Source: Croceicoccus mobilis (lineage in GTDB: Bacteria > Pseudomonadota > Alphaproteobacteria > Sphingomonadales > Sphingomonadaceae). From it: a DNA stretch of 64,000 nucleotides. Below, piece after piece: positions 30,716 through 40,107 of the stretch (position 1 is the stretch's first letter; every line of letters starts with the position of its first letter). The notes beneath the pieces are model-generated. The model was given only the letters and a program-made list of their open reading frames with translations, was not told the origin of the DNA and ran no database searches. Position numbers and translations under genes: made by a program. The stretch lies in NCBI RefSeq assembly GCF_001661965.1, contig NZ_LYWZ01000025.1, forward strand, positions 310,001 through 374,000. The letters run 5' to 3'.

Positions 30716-31234
30716 TCACTTGCTGCGGAACAGCCGTGCCAGCAGGAAGCCGGCGCCTGCCGCGATCGCGACAGCGGTGCCCGGGCTCTTGCGCACGAAT
30801 TCGCGCGCATCGTCGCCGATCTGCTCAAGGCTCTTTTCGTCGAGCGAGGCTGCGTTCTTTTCAAGGCTGCCGGCAGCCGAGCGGGCGTAATCGCCATATT
30901 TGACGCCAAGCTTCTCATCGAGCGTCGGCGCATTGTCGGTGATCAGCTTAGAGAGCGCGACCATGCCTTCGCTGGCCTTGCCCTTGCCTTCGTTGGCAAG
31001 CTCATAGGCCTTGGCCTTGGCCTGATCGCCATAGGCGTTGGCATCGCCCTTGAGCTGATCGCCCTTCTCACCGGCGCGGTCCTTGTAGCCACTGGTCTTT
31101 TCCAGCGCTTCGGCCTTCAGCTCGGCAACGCCGGCCTTGGCTTCCTCAAGCGCCTTCGAAAAGCGGCTCTTCGCTTCGGTGCGGTGATCGGGAGTGGGGG
31201 AAACGGGTTCGATAGGTTCGACCATGGTTTGCAT
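30716..31234 (-). CDS. YqjD/ElaB-like (DUF883-type) inner-membrane protein
   Basis: A 172-residue protein of charged amphipathic helices rich in Ala, Lys, Glu and Asp (for example ALEEAKAGVAELKAEALEK and DRAGEKGDQLKGDANAYG), with a C-terminal helix RKSPGTAVAIAAGAGFLLAR and a short RLFRSK end. This C-terminal anchor is the hallmark of DUF883/ElaB/YqjD proteins, which bind ribosomes in E. coli in stationary phase; that role is only inferred here. ATG 31234 is preceded by AAGGA at 6 nt. Confidence 0.7.
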   Translation of the reverse strand: MQTMVEPIEPVSPTPDHRTEAKSRFSKALEEAKAGVAELKAEALEKTSGYKDRAGEKGDQLKGDANAYGDQAKAKAYELANEGKGKASEGMVALSKLITDNAPTLDEKLGVKYGDYARSAAGSLEKNAASLDEKSLEQIGDDAREFVRKSPGTAVAIAAGAGFLLARLFRSK

Positions 31235-31532
31235 CTTTCGTCCTTGTCCGTCCCCTCTGGCGAAGGGGTTGGATGGGTTGCCAGGTCGGGCCGGTGGCCC
31301 GGCGGTTCTCTCCAGCCTTACCCTTTCGGGGCGGGCTGGCAAAAAGAGGGGACGGGTTCAGCCCCCTGGTGTTGATGCAATAACGACTGTTGCCAGTCAT
31401 TGTTCCGCCAACTAATTCGGCCACGCATATCACGAATTGCGCTAGCCTGCGCCCCTGCTGATATATCTGGCATGTCCGATGCCGCCAACAAGGGGGCGCA
31501 GGACCGTTAAATTTGGAAAAGAGGCCCATTAA

Positions 31533-32816
<1,284 letters not shown>

Positions 32817-32834
32817 TCCGGTTCGCAATCTATT

Positions 32835-32880
32835 GAAACGGGCCCGTTCCGCTACACGCGGAGCGGGCCTGTTTCGTTTC
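32835..32880 (+). terminator. Intrinsic terminator of eno
   Basis: An 18-bp stem with two mismatches (32835-32852 with 32858-32875) and a TACAC loop is followed by GTTTC. It lies 18 bp past the eno stop. Confidence 0.85.
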
Positions 32881-33018
32881 GGGCCTGTTGTATCCGGCTG
32901 TGCGTCTTGCCCCAAGGAACGGTTTGCGCCGCGCGGCCTGAGCCATTAGAACGGGTGCCACGTTTTTGCCACATATCGACAAGTGCGCCGGTGCGGGCGC
33001 CACACGTAGAGCACTTTT

Positions 33019-34908
33019 TTGCCCGTTCGTCCTCACATTGCCGCTTTCCCCATATCGCTTCGCCGCTGCTGGCTGGGCCTTTTGGCCGTGCTTGGCCTTG
33101 CTCTCCTTTCCTCCTGTGCCGGAGAGAGCGAGACGGTTTCCCCCATTCAAGGCACCGGATCGGGAATCGACGGAGAAAGCGTGGATACCGCTGTTGATCC
33201 GGGCAATGATTTCTATCGATATGCGAACGGCAACTGGCTGCGCAACGCCGTGGTGCCCGCCGATGCAAGTAATGTCTCGCGCACCAGCGCGGCTGAGGCC
33301 GAACTTGACCGCCGCCTGACTTCCATCGTCGAGGATATCGCCGGTCGCCCGCAGGACCGGGGGACGCCAGAGGCGCTCGTTCGCGATTATTACCGCTATT
33401 ACATGGACCGGGAGATGATTGATCGCCTCGGCCTGAAACCCGCCAGCAGTTTCATCGAACGCATCGACGGGATCGAGGATGTGGCCGGCCTGTCGCGCGC
33501 GATCGGTACCACGCTGCGCGCCGATGCCGAGCCGCTTGCCGGCAAGCAAAGCGAGAATCTGTTCGCGGTTTCGGTATTGCCGGCGCCGACGGGTAAGAAT
33601 GCCGCGGCGTGGCTGCTGCCGGGCGGATTGGGGCTGCCCGACCGCGAAGCCTATCTGCTTGAAAGCTCCGCCGCCCGCGCGACTCGCGCGGCCTATCGCG
33701 ATTACGTGGCGCGGATCCTGTCACGTGGCGGGCGCACGGGGGCGACCGCTCGCGCCAATGCGGTGCTCGATCTCGAAGTCAAGCTCGCCGAGGCGCAAGG
33801 CGCGGCGCAGGATCTTTCGCAGGCCCGAATGCTTTCTGCCGAAGAGCTTCAGGAAGAGGCGCCGGGCATCGACTGGGCCGGGCTGCTGGCAGCCGCGGGG
33901 CTTGGCGACGAGGCGCAGATCGCAGTGGTCGATGCCGAGGCGATTGCCCGTATCTCCACCTTAGCAAAGGAAGTGCCGCTGGATGCGTGGAAGGACTGGC
34001 TGATATTCCATCGCCTCTCCACCCACGCCAATGTGCTACCCGCTGAATTCGCCCGCGCCCGCTATGTTTTTTACGGACAGCGGATGGGCGTGATGGACGA
34101 CGGCGGTTCGCGGGAGGAACTCGCGACGCACCAGATCAGCTCGCTTTTCGGCGGGACGCTCAGCCGGCTCTATGCCGCTCGCTATTTTTCCGAGGAAGAA
34201 CGCAAGGACGTTTCGATCATCGTCGATCGCATTCGCCGCGCCATGGCCGATGGCCTGCCCGATGGGGCTGATGGCACCGCCGCGCTGGAGGAGTTGACCG
34301 TAGCGACGGGTTTTCCCGATGAATATGAGGAACTCACCGATCTCGGCCCGTTTGCAGCCAATGCCTATGGCATGACGGTCGCCGCTGAAAGGGCCGCCTA
34401 TCGGCAGGAACTTGGCCTGTTGGGCAAGCCTTATGATCCCACACGCTGGGTGACCGGCACGCAGGACATGCAGGTGCGTTACCTGCCGCTGCAAAACGTG
34501 CTGGAGGTGCCCGCGGCCCTTTTGCAGCCGCCGTTCTATGACCCGGAAGCCGATGCTTCAGCGAATTATGGCGGGATCGGCGGGATCGTGGGCAAGAGCC
34601 TCGCAAATGCAGCAGGCGCCGCCCATCCGACCATTGCCGGTCTGGCAGCGGCCTATGAGGGGTATCGCGCATCATTGGGCGGAAAGGAGCCGCGCGTGAT
34701 CGAAGGCTATACCGGCGACCAGCGGTTCTTCATCGCCTTTGCCCAATTGCAGGCGGTCAAGACGGCAAGGGAGGCATCGGCGATTACGCAGGGCGCGAAA
34801 GACGATGCCAATGCCGTGCGCAATCTGGATGCGTGGTACCGGGCTTTCGACGTGCAGCCCAGCGACGAACTTTACCAGCCCGCAGCCGAGCGGCTGACGG
34901 GCTGGTAG
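33019..34908 (+). CDS. M13-family metallopeptidase homologue lacking the zinc motifs (pseudopeptidase lipoprotein)
   Basis: A 629-residue neprilysin/PepO-type protein. The lipobox LLSSC (about residues 29-33) marks an exported lipoprotein. The N-terminal M13 domain is recognisable from DPGNDFYRYANGNWL onward. Near the C-terminus, LQPPFYDPEADASANYGGIG matches the family just before the active site. The following residues are IVGKSLANAAGAAHPTIAGL instead of HExxH, and the ENIADLGG motif is also gone, with about 55 residues missing between. GYTGDQRFF and the C-terminal end then resume. It should not bind catalytic zinc. The start is TTG 33019; a stop lies 10 bp upstream and no good ribosome site is seen. 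Confidence 0.85.
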   Translation: MPVRPHIAAFPISLRRCWLGLLAVLGLALLSSCAGESETVSPIQGTGSGIDGESVDTAVDPGNDFYRYANGNWLRNAVVPADASNVSRTSAAEAELDRRLTSIVEDIAGRPQDRGTPEALVRDYYRYYMDREMIDRLGLKPASSFIERIDGIEDVAGLSRAIGTTLRADAEPLAGKQSENLFAVSVLPAPTGKNAAAWLLPGGLGLPDREAYLLESSAARATRAAYRDYVARILSRGGRTGATARANAVLDLEVKLAEAQGAAQDLSQARMLSAEELQEEAPGIDWAGLLAAAGLGDEAQIAVVDAEAIARISTLAKEVPLDAWKDWLIFHRLSTHANVLPAEFARARYVFYGQRMGVMDDGGSREELATHQISSLFGGTLSRLYAARYFSEEERKDVSIIVDRIRRAMADGLPDGADGTAALEELTVATGFPDEYEELTDLGPFAANAYGMTVAAERAAYRQELGLLGKPYDPTRWVTGTQDMQVRYLPLQNVLEVPAALLQPPFYDPEADASANYGGIGGIVGKSLANAAGAAHPTIAGLAAAYEGYRASLGGKEPRVIEGYTGDQRFFIAFAQLQAVKTAREASAITQGAKDDANAVRNLDAWYRAFDVQPSDELYQPAAERLTGW

Positions 34909-34928
34909 GCTCCTGCGTTTCGCGGGCC

Positions 34929-35357
34929 TTATTCGGCCGCGGCGAACTTGTCCTGAAGGTCGAGGAGGGCGAGGGCGGCCTTGGCTGCCTCGCCGCCCTT
35001 GTCCTTCTGTGAAGGATCAGCGCGGACGATCGCCTGTTCTTCGTTCTCGACCGTAAGAATGCCATTGCCGATGGCGATGCCGTCCATGGTCAGCGCCATG
35101 ATGCCGCGCGCGCTTTCACCGGCGACGATCTCGAAGTGATAGGTCTCGCCGCGAATGACGACGCCGATGGCGACATAGCCGTCATAGCGTTCGGCCTCGG
35201 TAGCCAGCGCGATGGCGGCGGGAATTTCCAGCGCGCCGGGAACGGTGATGACATCGACGTCATGACCCTCGGCCTCCAGCACTCCCTTCGCCCCGGCGAT
35301 AAGCATGTCGTTGAGATGCGAGTAGAAGCGCGCTTCCACGATCAGAAAACGGGACAA
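34929..35357 (-). CDS. ribH: 6,7-dimethyl-8-ribityllumazine synthase
   Basis: RibH condenses 5-amino-6-ribitylaminouracil with dihydroxybutanone phosphate, the penultimate riboflavin step. The protein has [35 protein letters not shown] and the [19 protein letters not shown] loop. TTG 35357 is preferred as start because GGAG lies 8 nt upstream and the family begins here; a TTG at 35387 overlapping the ribBA stop would add ten residues. It follows ribBA directly, forming a riboflavin operon. Confidence 0.94.
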   Translation of the reverse strand: MSRFLIVEARFYSHLNDMLIAGAKGVLEAEGHDVDVITVPGALEIPAAIALATEAERYDGYVAIGVVIRGETYHFEIVAGESARGIMALTMDGIAIGNGILTVENEEQAIVRADPSQKDKGGEAAKAALALLDLQDKFAAAE

Positions 35358-35383
35358 GTTCTTTACTCCAGAATGCGGTGCGT

Positions 35384-36703
35384 TCAAGCGGGCTCTACGG
35401 CCTCGGCCCCGGCGGGAGCGATCAGGCGCTCCTCGACGATCGACAGGCCGTAACCCTCCAGCGCGATCAGTGAATGGTGCGAGGTGGTGAGCAGGATCAT
35501 CTCGTGCACGCCCAACTCGGCAAGGATCTGTGCCCCTACGCCATAGTCACGCAGTTCGTCCATCTCTTCCGGGTTCTTGCTTTCACGCGCTTCAAAATAG
35601 CGCGCCAATGCGCCGCCCTTGAGTCGGCTGATTGCAACCAGGACGCCTGAACCTTCGCCCTCAATCATTTCCATCGATCGACGCAGCAGGCCTGTGCGGG
35701 GCCCCTTTTCACCCAAAATGTCGGCAAACATGTCGAGCGTGTGCATGCGAACCAGCGTCGGCGTTTCGGAATCCACGCGGCCATGCACCAGCGCCATCAT
35801 CTCATCGCCGGTCGGTTCGTTGCGGAATGCCATCGCGGTCCAGATCTTGCCAGTGGCGCTGGTGAAGCGGCTTTCCGAGACGACCTTGACGTGACGGTCA
35901 TGGCGCCGGCGATAGGCGATCAGATCACGGATCGTGCCAACCTTGAGGTCGTGCAGGCGGGCAAAACGAACGAGATCGTCCATGCGCGCCATGGTGCCGT
36001 CATCGTTCATGATCTCACAAATCACGCCCGAGGGGTTAAGGCCTGCAAGCCGGGCGATGTCGACAGCGGCTTCGGTATGACCTGCGCGCGTCAGCACGCC
36101 ACCGTCGCGTGCGATCAGCGGAAAGACATGTCCGGGGGTAACAATGTCGTCAGCCCCCTTCGTTCCGTCAATCGCCACGCTGATGGTGCGCGCGCGATCG
36201 GCGGCACTGATGCCGGTGGACACGCCTTCGCGAGCCTCGATCGAAGTGGTGAATGCGGTTTCGTGGCGCGTCCGGTTGTTCCGGCTCATCAGTTCGAGCC
36301 CGAGCTGTTCGGTCCGCGTACGGGTGAGGGTGAGGCAGATCAGGCCGCGTCCGTGCGTTGCCATGAAATTCACCGCGGACGGCGTCGCCATTTGCGCGGG
36401 AATCACGAGGTCGCCTTCGTTTTCGCGGTCCTCGTCATCGACCAGGATGAACATGCGCCCGTTGCGGGCCTCATCGATGATCTCTTCGGGCGAGGCGATC
36501 ACATCCCGGTCGGAATTCACGCGCAGGAAGGAATCGAGCTTGGCCAATGTCTCGGACGTCGGGTTCCAATGCGGCTCATCGCAGTCGCGCAAGCTGTTGG
36601 CGTGCAAGCCTGCAGCGCGTGCTATGGCGGATTTGCTCATGCGCCCCTTCGCGATGATTTCGCGGATGCGGGTACGGGTCGATTCGAGTTGTTCGGTTTG
36701 CAT
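35384..36703 (-). CDS. ribBA: RibBA-type dihydroxybutanone phosphate synthase with N-terminal HTH and degenerate GTP cyclohydrolase II domain
   Basis: A 439-residue three-part protein. Residues ~7-60 ([20 protein letters not shown], then [20 protein letters not shown]) form a four-helix HTH-like domain. Residues ~68-270 are a RibB domain with [28 protein letters not shown] and [12 protein letters not shown] intact, so it should convert ribulose 5-phosphate to dihydroxybutanone phosphate. The last ~160 residues align with GTP cyclohydrolase II, but the CxxGD...RCDCG zinc ligands are replaced ([19 protein letters not shown]), so it should be inactive there, as is known for some alphaproteobacterial RibBA. 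ATG 36703 has no clear ribosome site. CAATGT dyads lie just upstream. Confidence 0.92.
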   Translation of the reverse strand: MQTEQLESTRTRIREIIAKGRMSKSAIARAAGLHANSLRDCDEPHWNPTSETLAKLDSFLRVNSDRDVIASPEEIIDEARNGRMFILVDDEDRENEGDLVIPAQMATPSAVNFMATHGRGLICLTLTRTRTEQLGLELMSRNNRTRHETAFTTSIEAREGVSTGISAADRARTISVAIDGTKGADDIVTPGHVFPLIARDGGVLTRAGHTEAAVDIARLAGLNPSGVICEIMNDDGTMARMDDLVRFARLHDLKVGTIRDLIAYRRRHDRHVKVVSESRFTSATGKIWTAMAFRNEPTGDEMMALVHGRVDSETPTLVRMHTLDMFADILGEKGPRTGLLRRSMEMIEGEGSGVLVAISRLKGGALARYFEARESKNPEEMDELRDYGVGAQILAELGVHEMILLTTSHHSLIALEGYGLSIVEERLIAPAGAEAVEPA

Positions 36704-36710
36704 GCGGGGG

Positions 36711-36747
36711 CAATGTCACATTGCAATGTGAATTGCAAAAGCAATGT
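36711..36747 (-). promoter_or_regulatory. CAATGT dyad cluster upstream of ribBA (putative operator)
   Basis: CAATGT occurs at 36711 and ACATTG at 36718, forming the 13-bp palindrome CAATGTCACATTG. CAATGT at 36724 makes a second palindrome, ACATTGCAATGT (36718-36729), and a further CAATGT lies at 36742. The cluster starts 8 bp upstream of the ribBA start codon, where a repressor would act. Binding by the HTH domain of RibBA itself is an inference. Confidence 0.55.
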
Positions 36748-36830
36748 GATCAGGTTCCCGGCTATAGCAAGACATCGGCGTCAGGGACGGCGGTGAAGTG
36801 TGAGACTTGTGCGGCTTACGTCGAACCAAG

Positions 36831-36858
36831 GAAAAACCCCGCCGGTTAGGGCGGGGTT
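36831..36858 (-). terminator. Intrinsic terminator after the 24-codon gene
   Basis: AACCCCGCC (36835-36843) pairs with GGCGGGGTT (36850-36858) around a 6-nt loop. On the minus strand the stem runs into TTTTTC. It lies 24 bp past the mini-gene stop and before the ribBA operators. Confidence 0.88.
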
Positions 36859-36882
36859 CCATTTGGTCAGTCCAACCTCGAA

Positions 36883-36957
36883 TCAAGTGTCGAAGGTCAG
36901 GCCCCAGATCCAATCGATCAGACCACGGTTTGCGCCATTCGGCTTACGGTTCTGCAT
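36883..36957 (-). CDS. 24-codon mini-gene encoding a basic/amphipathic peptide
   Basis: The peptide starts MQNRKPNGANRGLIDWIWG and ends LTFDT. Its N-terminal half is basic and polar, its C-terminal half has two Trp and is hydrophobic. A strong GGAGG lies 6 nt before the ATG and a good terminator follows, so this looks like a deliberate gene, too small for standard calling. It lies 47 bp downstream of the EAL gene and upstream of ribBA. It could be a leader peptide or a free small protein. No family is recognised. Confidence 0.55.
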   Translation of the reverse strand: MQNRKPNGANRGLIDWIWGLTFDT

Positions 36958-36960
36958 TTT

Positions 36961-36981
36961 AGGCCTCCATTACTGAGGCCT
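36961..36981 (-). promoter_or_regulatory. Hairpin that sequesters the mini-gene ribosome binding site
   Basis: AGGCCTC (36961-36967) pairs perfectly with GAGGCCT (36975-36981) around a 7-nt loop. The 3' arm in the minus-strand RNA contains most of the GGAGG used by the 24-codon gene. Opening of the stem would be needed for translation. Confidence 0.45.
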
Positions 36982-37004
36982 CATCATTAACCTTAAACTC
37001 ATAG

Positions 37005-39317
37005 TTAATAAAGCGTTAATTTCTTGCTCATGGAATCTTCGTCGCTATGAACCATCGCAAGCAGCTGAGCGATGCGCATGGGGCGTCCGTAATAGAACCC
37101 TTGCCCGATGGTGCAGCCAAGCTTCGTAAGCGTGTTTCGCTCCTCTTCGACTTCGATGCCTTCCGCCACGAGGCGCATGTCCGCATTGCGCGCGGTTTCG
37201 CACAATGCGCCGATGACGATGCGTGCGCGTTCATTATGCTGCGCAAGCGTGACGAAGCTGCGATCGATCTTGATCTCGTCGCAAGGCAGGCCGACCAGAA
37301 GCGAAAGATTTGCCTCACCAGTGCCGAAATCGTCGAGCGATATGTGGAAACCCTTCGACTGCAGCAGTTTGAGGTTGCTCGCGGCGATGGGAAAGTCGTC
37401 GATCTTGGCGGTTTCGGTGATTTCGATGGTGATTGCTTCGGGGCGGCCGCCGCCCGCCGCGATATTGTCGCAGACGAGCGGAATGAAATCATGTTCTGCG
37501 AGAAGCGTGGCCGAGATATTGACCGAAACCCGCGCGCCCGCACTGGCGAGCACATTAGCCGAGCGCGCCGCCAGACGCAGCGTGTGCGCGGTCAGCGGCT
37601 TGAGGCGGCCTGCCTTTTCGATATGGGGAATGAATTCGCTGGGGCTGATCTCGCCACGCTGCGGGTGCTTCCAGCGCACGAGTGCCTCAGCACCCACGAC
37701 GTGACCATTCTCCAGCAGGCACTGGGGCTGGAACAGCAGATAGATGTGCTGGTGCGCGATGGCATGGTCGAGCGATGAATGCAGCGAAAGTTGCCAATCC
37801 GCATCCGCTCCGCCCTGTTCGCTGACAAGCGCAAGCCTGCTCGCGCGGCGCTGCGCGATTTCTGCGGCAACGACAGTCGCGCTTATCGCCTGCCGCGGGA
37901 CGGTCACTTCTGTGTCCAATATGCCAAACCCGCATGCAAAATCGAGCGTGCGATCCCCGACCCGCAAGGGCGCACTGGCGAGGGCAAGCAGGCCGGTGAT
38001 GTGGCTCTTGGCATGCTCCATCTCATCGAACCAAGCGAAATGGCCGGTGGCATCGGTATAGATCCGCAGTTCGCCACCAACGGCAAGTCGCTGGGCGATC
38101 TGGTTTATGAAGCTGCGATGGAGGGTGGGGTCGAGGCTGGCAAGGATCTCCTCGTAATTCTCCACGCGGGCCACCACCAGGCGGCCGTTGCTTTTCGCGA
38201 AGTCATCCTCCAGCGACTTGAAGTTGGGCAAACCCGAGGTTGCATCGCTGCCCGCGGCGCGATCGCGCCAGATCGTGCGGGCCCTGACCGCGCCATAGAT
38301 TGCCAGCAGCGTGTAGAGCATGCCGGCAGGCAGGACGATGTCGAAATGCATCGCGATAAAAGGCGCTGCGATTGATGCTGTAAAAAGTGCTGCATATCCA
38401 ATGCGTCGCTTTCGGCGTGGCAGGAGCGTGGCAGCCGCCAACAACAGGCCGAGGAACAGGAAGGGGATCGTCCAGTGAAAGGCTTTCAATTTGCCGGCGT
38501 AGAGCGTTTCGGCGGCCAGAACCCCGACGAAATTGGCCGATGAATCGGCCAGATTGGGCGTGCGGTATGTCTGTGTAATGCCAAGTGGCGGAGCGGTGAC
38601 CAATACTCTCTTGCCGCGGATCGCTTCTGCGGAAACCTTGCCGGAAAGCAGTTCCTGAAGCGTGTAGATGGGCACGGTCTGAAAACGATAACGGTGGTCT
38701 ATCGGGTAAACTTCGCCCTGCAGGCTTTGCGCATTTATATCAGCAAGAGCGAGACCTAGCCGCGGTAGGGTATTTGGTCCGGAATCGAATGTGGTGACAG
38801 CGTCCAGCGTATATCCGGTTATAGAGGTGCGATTGAGGTCGACCGCCTCCTCGTCCACGGGGAGAATGGCTGTGCGAACGATCTGCCGCCCTGTAGAATT
38901 GTCGCTGGTGTTCGAAACCGGCCAGACGACCACTGTTCGCGATCGCGACCTTGCCAGCACGTCACGAAGCTGGCCGATGCCGGGATCGTCACTCGGAAAC
39001 CGGCCCTCGAACACGATCCGGCGCGGCTGCATCGGATCAAGCGCCGAAATCGCCAGCGCCTCGCGCTCCGCTCCTGAGCGGTTGTCGGTGCTGTCGGCAT
39101 CGGTGGTGATCATCACGATTTCACCCGACGCATCGCGCGGCATCATGCGGGCCGATATGATGCGCGGTGGTTCATCCAGGATTTTCGGCAGGTCGAGCAG
39201 ATACAGCACGGCCACTGTCGCCAACAGCGACATGGCAAGCTGGATCAACCGTTGCTTCTGCTTCTGTCCGAGCCAGATAAAGGGGGTCTGCACGCGCATT
39301 GGGCAAGCAGGTAGCAT
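37005..39317 (-). CDS. CHASE2-like/degenerate GGDEF/EAL cyclic-di-GMP phosphodiesterase
   Basis: A 770-residue membrane signalling protein. A first helix (~22-44) precedes an extracytoplasmic CHASE2-like sensor, then three hydrophobic segments at about 290-355. The GGDEF-position reads ATGHFAWFDE, so the cyclase motif is lost. The EAL domain is intact: EALVRWKHP, VSVNISA, IEITETAKIDDFP, LDDFGTGEANLSL, IKIDRSFV, RLVAEGIEVEEE and QGFYYGRP. It should hydrolyse c-di-GMP in response to an external cue. The start is uncertain: ATG 39317 is given, and ATG 39299 is the alternative. A divergent neighbour is absent. Confidence 0.85.
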   Translation of the reverse strand: MLPACPMRVQTPFIWLGQKQKQRLIQLAMSLLATVAVLYLLDLPKILDEPPRIISARMMPRDASGEIVMITTDADSTDNRSGAEREALAISALDPMQPRRIVFEGRFPSDDPGIGQLRDVLARSRSRTVVVWPVSNTSDNSTGRQIVRTAILPVDEEAVDLNRTSITGYTLDAVTTFDSGPNTLPRLGLALADINAQSLQGEVYPIDHRYRFQTVPIYTLQELLSGKVSAEAIRGKRVLVTAPPLGITQTYRTPNLADSSANFVGVLAAETLYAGKLKAFHWTIPFLFLGLLLAAATLLPRRKRRIGYAALFTASIAAPFIAMHFDIVLPAGMLYTLLAIYGAVRARTIWRDRAAGSDATSGLPNFKSLEDDFAKSNGRLVVARVENYEEILASLDPTLHRSFINQIAQRLAVGGELRIYTDATGHFAWFDEMEHAKSHITGLLALASAPLRVGDRTLDFACGFGILDTEVTVPRQAISATVVAAEIAQRRASRLALVSEQGGADADWQLSLHSSLDHAIAHQHIYLLFQPQCLLENGHVVGAEALVRWKHPQRGEISPSEFIPHIEKAGRLKPLTAHTLRLAARSANVLASAGARVSVNISATLLAEHDFIPLVCDNIAAGGGRPEAITIEITETAKIDDFPIAASNLKLLQSKGFHISLDDFGTGEANLSLLVGLPCDEIKIDRSFVTLAQHNERARIVIGALCETARNADMRLVAEGIEVEEERNTLTKLGCTIGQGFYYGRPMRIAQLLAMVHSDEDSMSKKLTLY

Positions 39318-39456
39318 AGGATAGTTAATGTTTCGCTTCGAAAACTCGGGGCGACACTAGCTATGTTATCTCGGCAACAGGGTTAACGCGCCGTTTGCCA
39401 TTATACACCCGCCATTCAGGGGAAGGGCCGGCCGATAGGCGCTGGAACGGCTCGAA

Positions 39457-40107
39457 TTAATCGTTCGCTTGGGCGTCTGCCTGCGCCGTTTCCTCGGGGG
39501 CAGCGGCAGGGGGGGCGCTTTCGCCGGTGTCGTCACTGGGCGGCTCCACCGTGATTTCGACTCTCCGGTTGGCGGCGCGACCTTCCTCGTTCGGGGTTCC
39601 GTCGGGGAGGGCGTTGGGTTCGATTGGGTTCTGCTCGCCCATCGGAATTATCTTTATACGGTCGGAGCTTGCGCCTGCTTCCTCAAGCATTTCGGCAACG
39701 GCTTCGGCACGCTTTCGAGAAGCGCGTATATTGGCCTCGTCATTGCCTTCGCTGTCGGTATGGCCGCGAAGCACGATTGCGCCATCCCCGGCAAACTGCT
39801 CGGAAGCAGTCAGATTGGCGATGGCTTCCTTTGCCGCCTCGTCGAGTTCGCTGCCGCCATCGGGATAGGAGATCGTGACTTCCAGCGGCATGAGCGGGGG
39901 CTTTTCGATCGGGCGTTCGGGCATGTCATCGCGCAGGATCGAATTGACGGGCGGCGCTTCCACCTCTTCCTCTTCGGGCATGACCTGTGCGGCGGGATCA
40001 TCCTCTGGCTCTGCCGGTGTGGTTCCGTTTTGGTCGCACGCTGCCAGTGCCAGCGCCAGACCGGCAATAGTCATCGGCTTTCCTAAAGTTGCGATCGTCT
40101 TCCTCAT
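39457..40107 (-). CDS. OmpA-like peptidoglycan-associated lipoprotein
   Basis: A 216-residue lipoprotein: the lipobox LALAAC ends a 24-residue signal peptide. A Pro/Glu-rich spacer precedes an OmpA_C domain (~75-190) with IVLRGHTDSEGNDEANIRAS and the NRRVEITVEP end, which contain the peptidoglycan-binding Asp/Arg positions. An acidic, Pro/Ala-rich tail follows. Its ATG overlaps the stop of the antiporter gene (ATGA), so the two are translationally coupled. The role in that pair is unknown. Confidence 0.85.
   Translation of the reverse strand: MRKTIATLGKPMTIAGLALALAACDQNGTTPAEPEDDPAAQVMPEEEEVEAPPVNSILRDDMPERPIEKPPLMPLEVTISYPDGGSELDEAAKEAIANLTASEQFAGDGAIVLRGHTDSEGNDEANIRASRKRAEAVAEMLEEAGASSDRIKIIPMGEQNPIEPNALPDGTPNEEGRAANRRVEITVEPPSDDTGESAPPAAAPEETAQADAQAND

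Noticed and set aside
36704-36960. An FMN riboswitch upstream of ribBA.
   Set aside because: None of the conserved FMN aptamer segments is present; the gap instead has CAATGT dyads, a terminator and a 24-codon frame.
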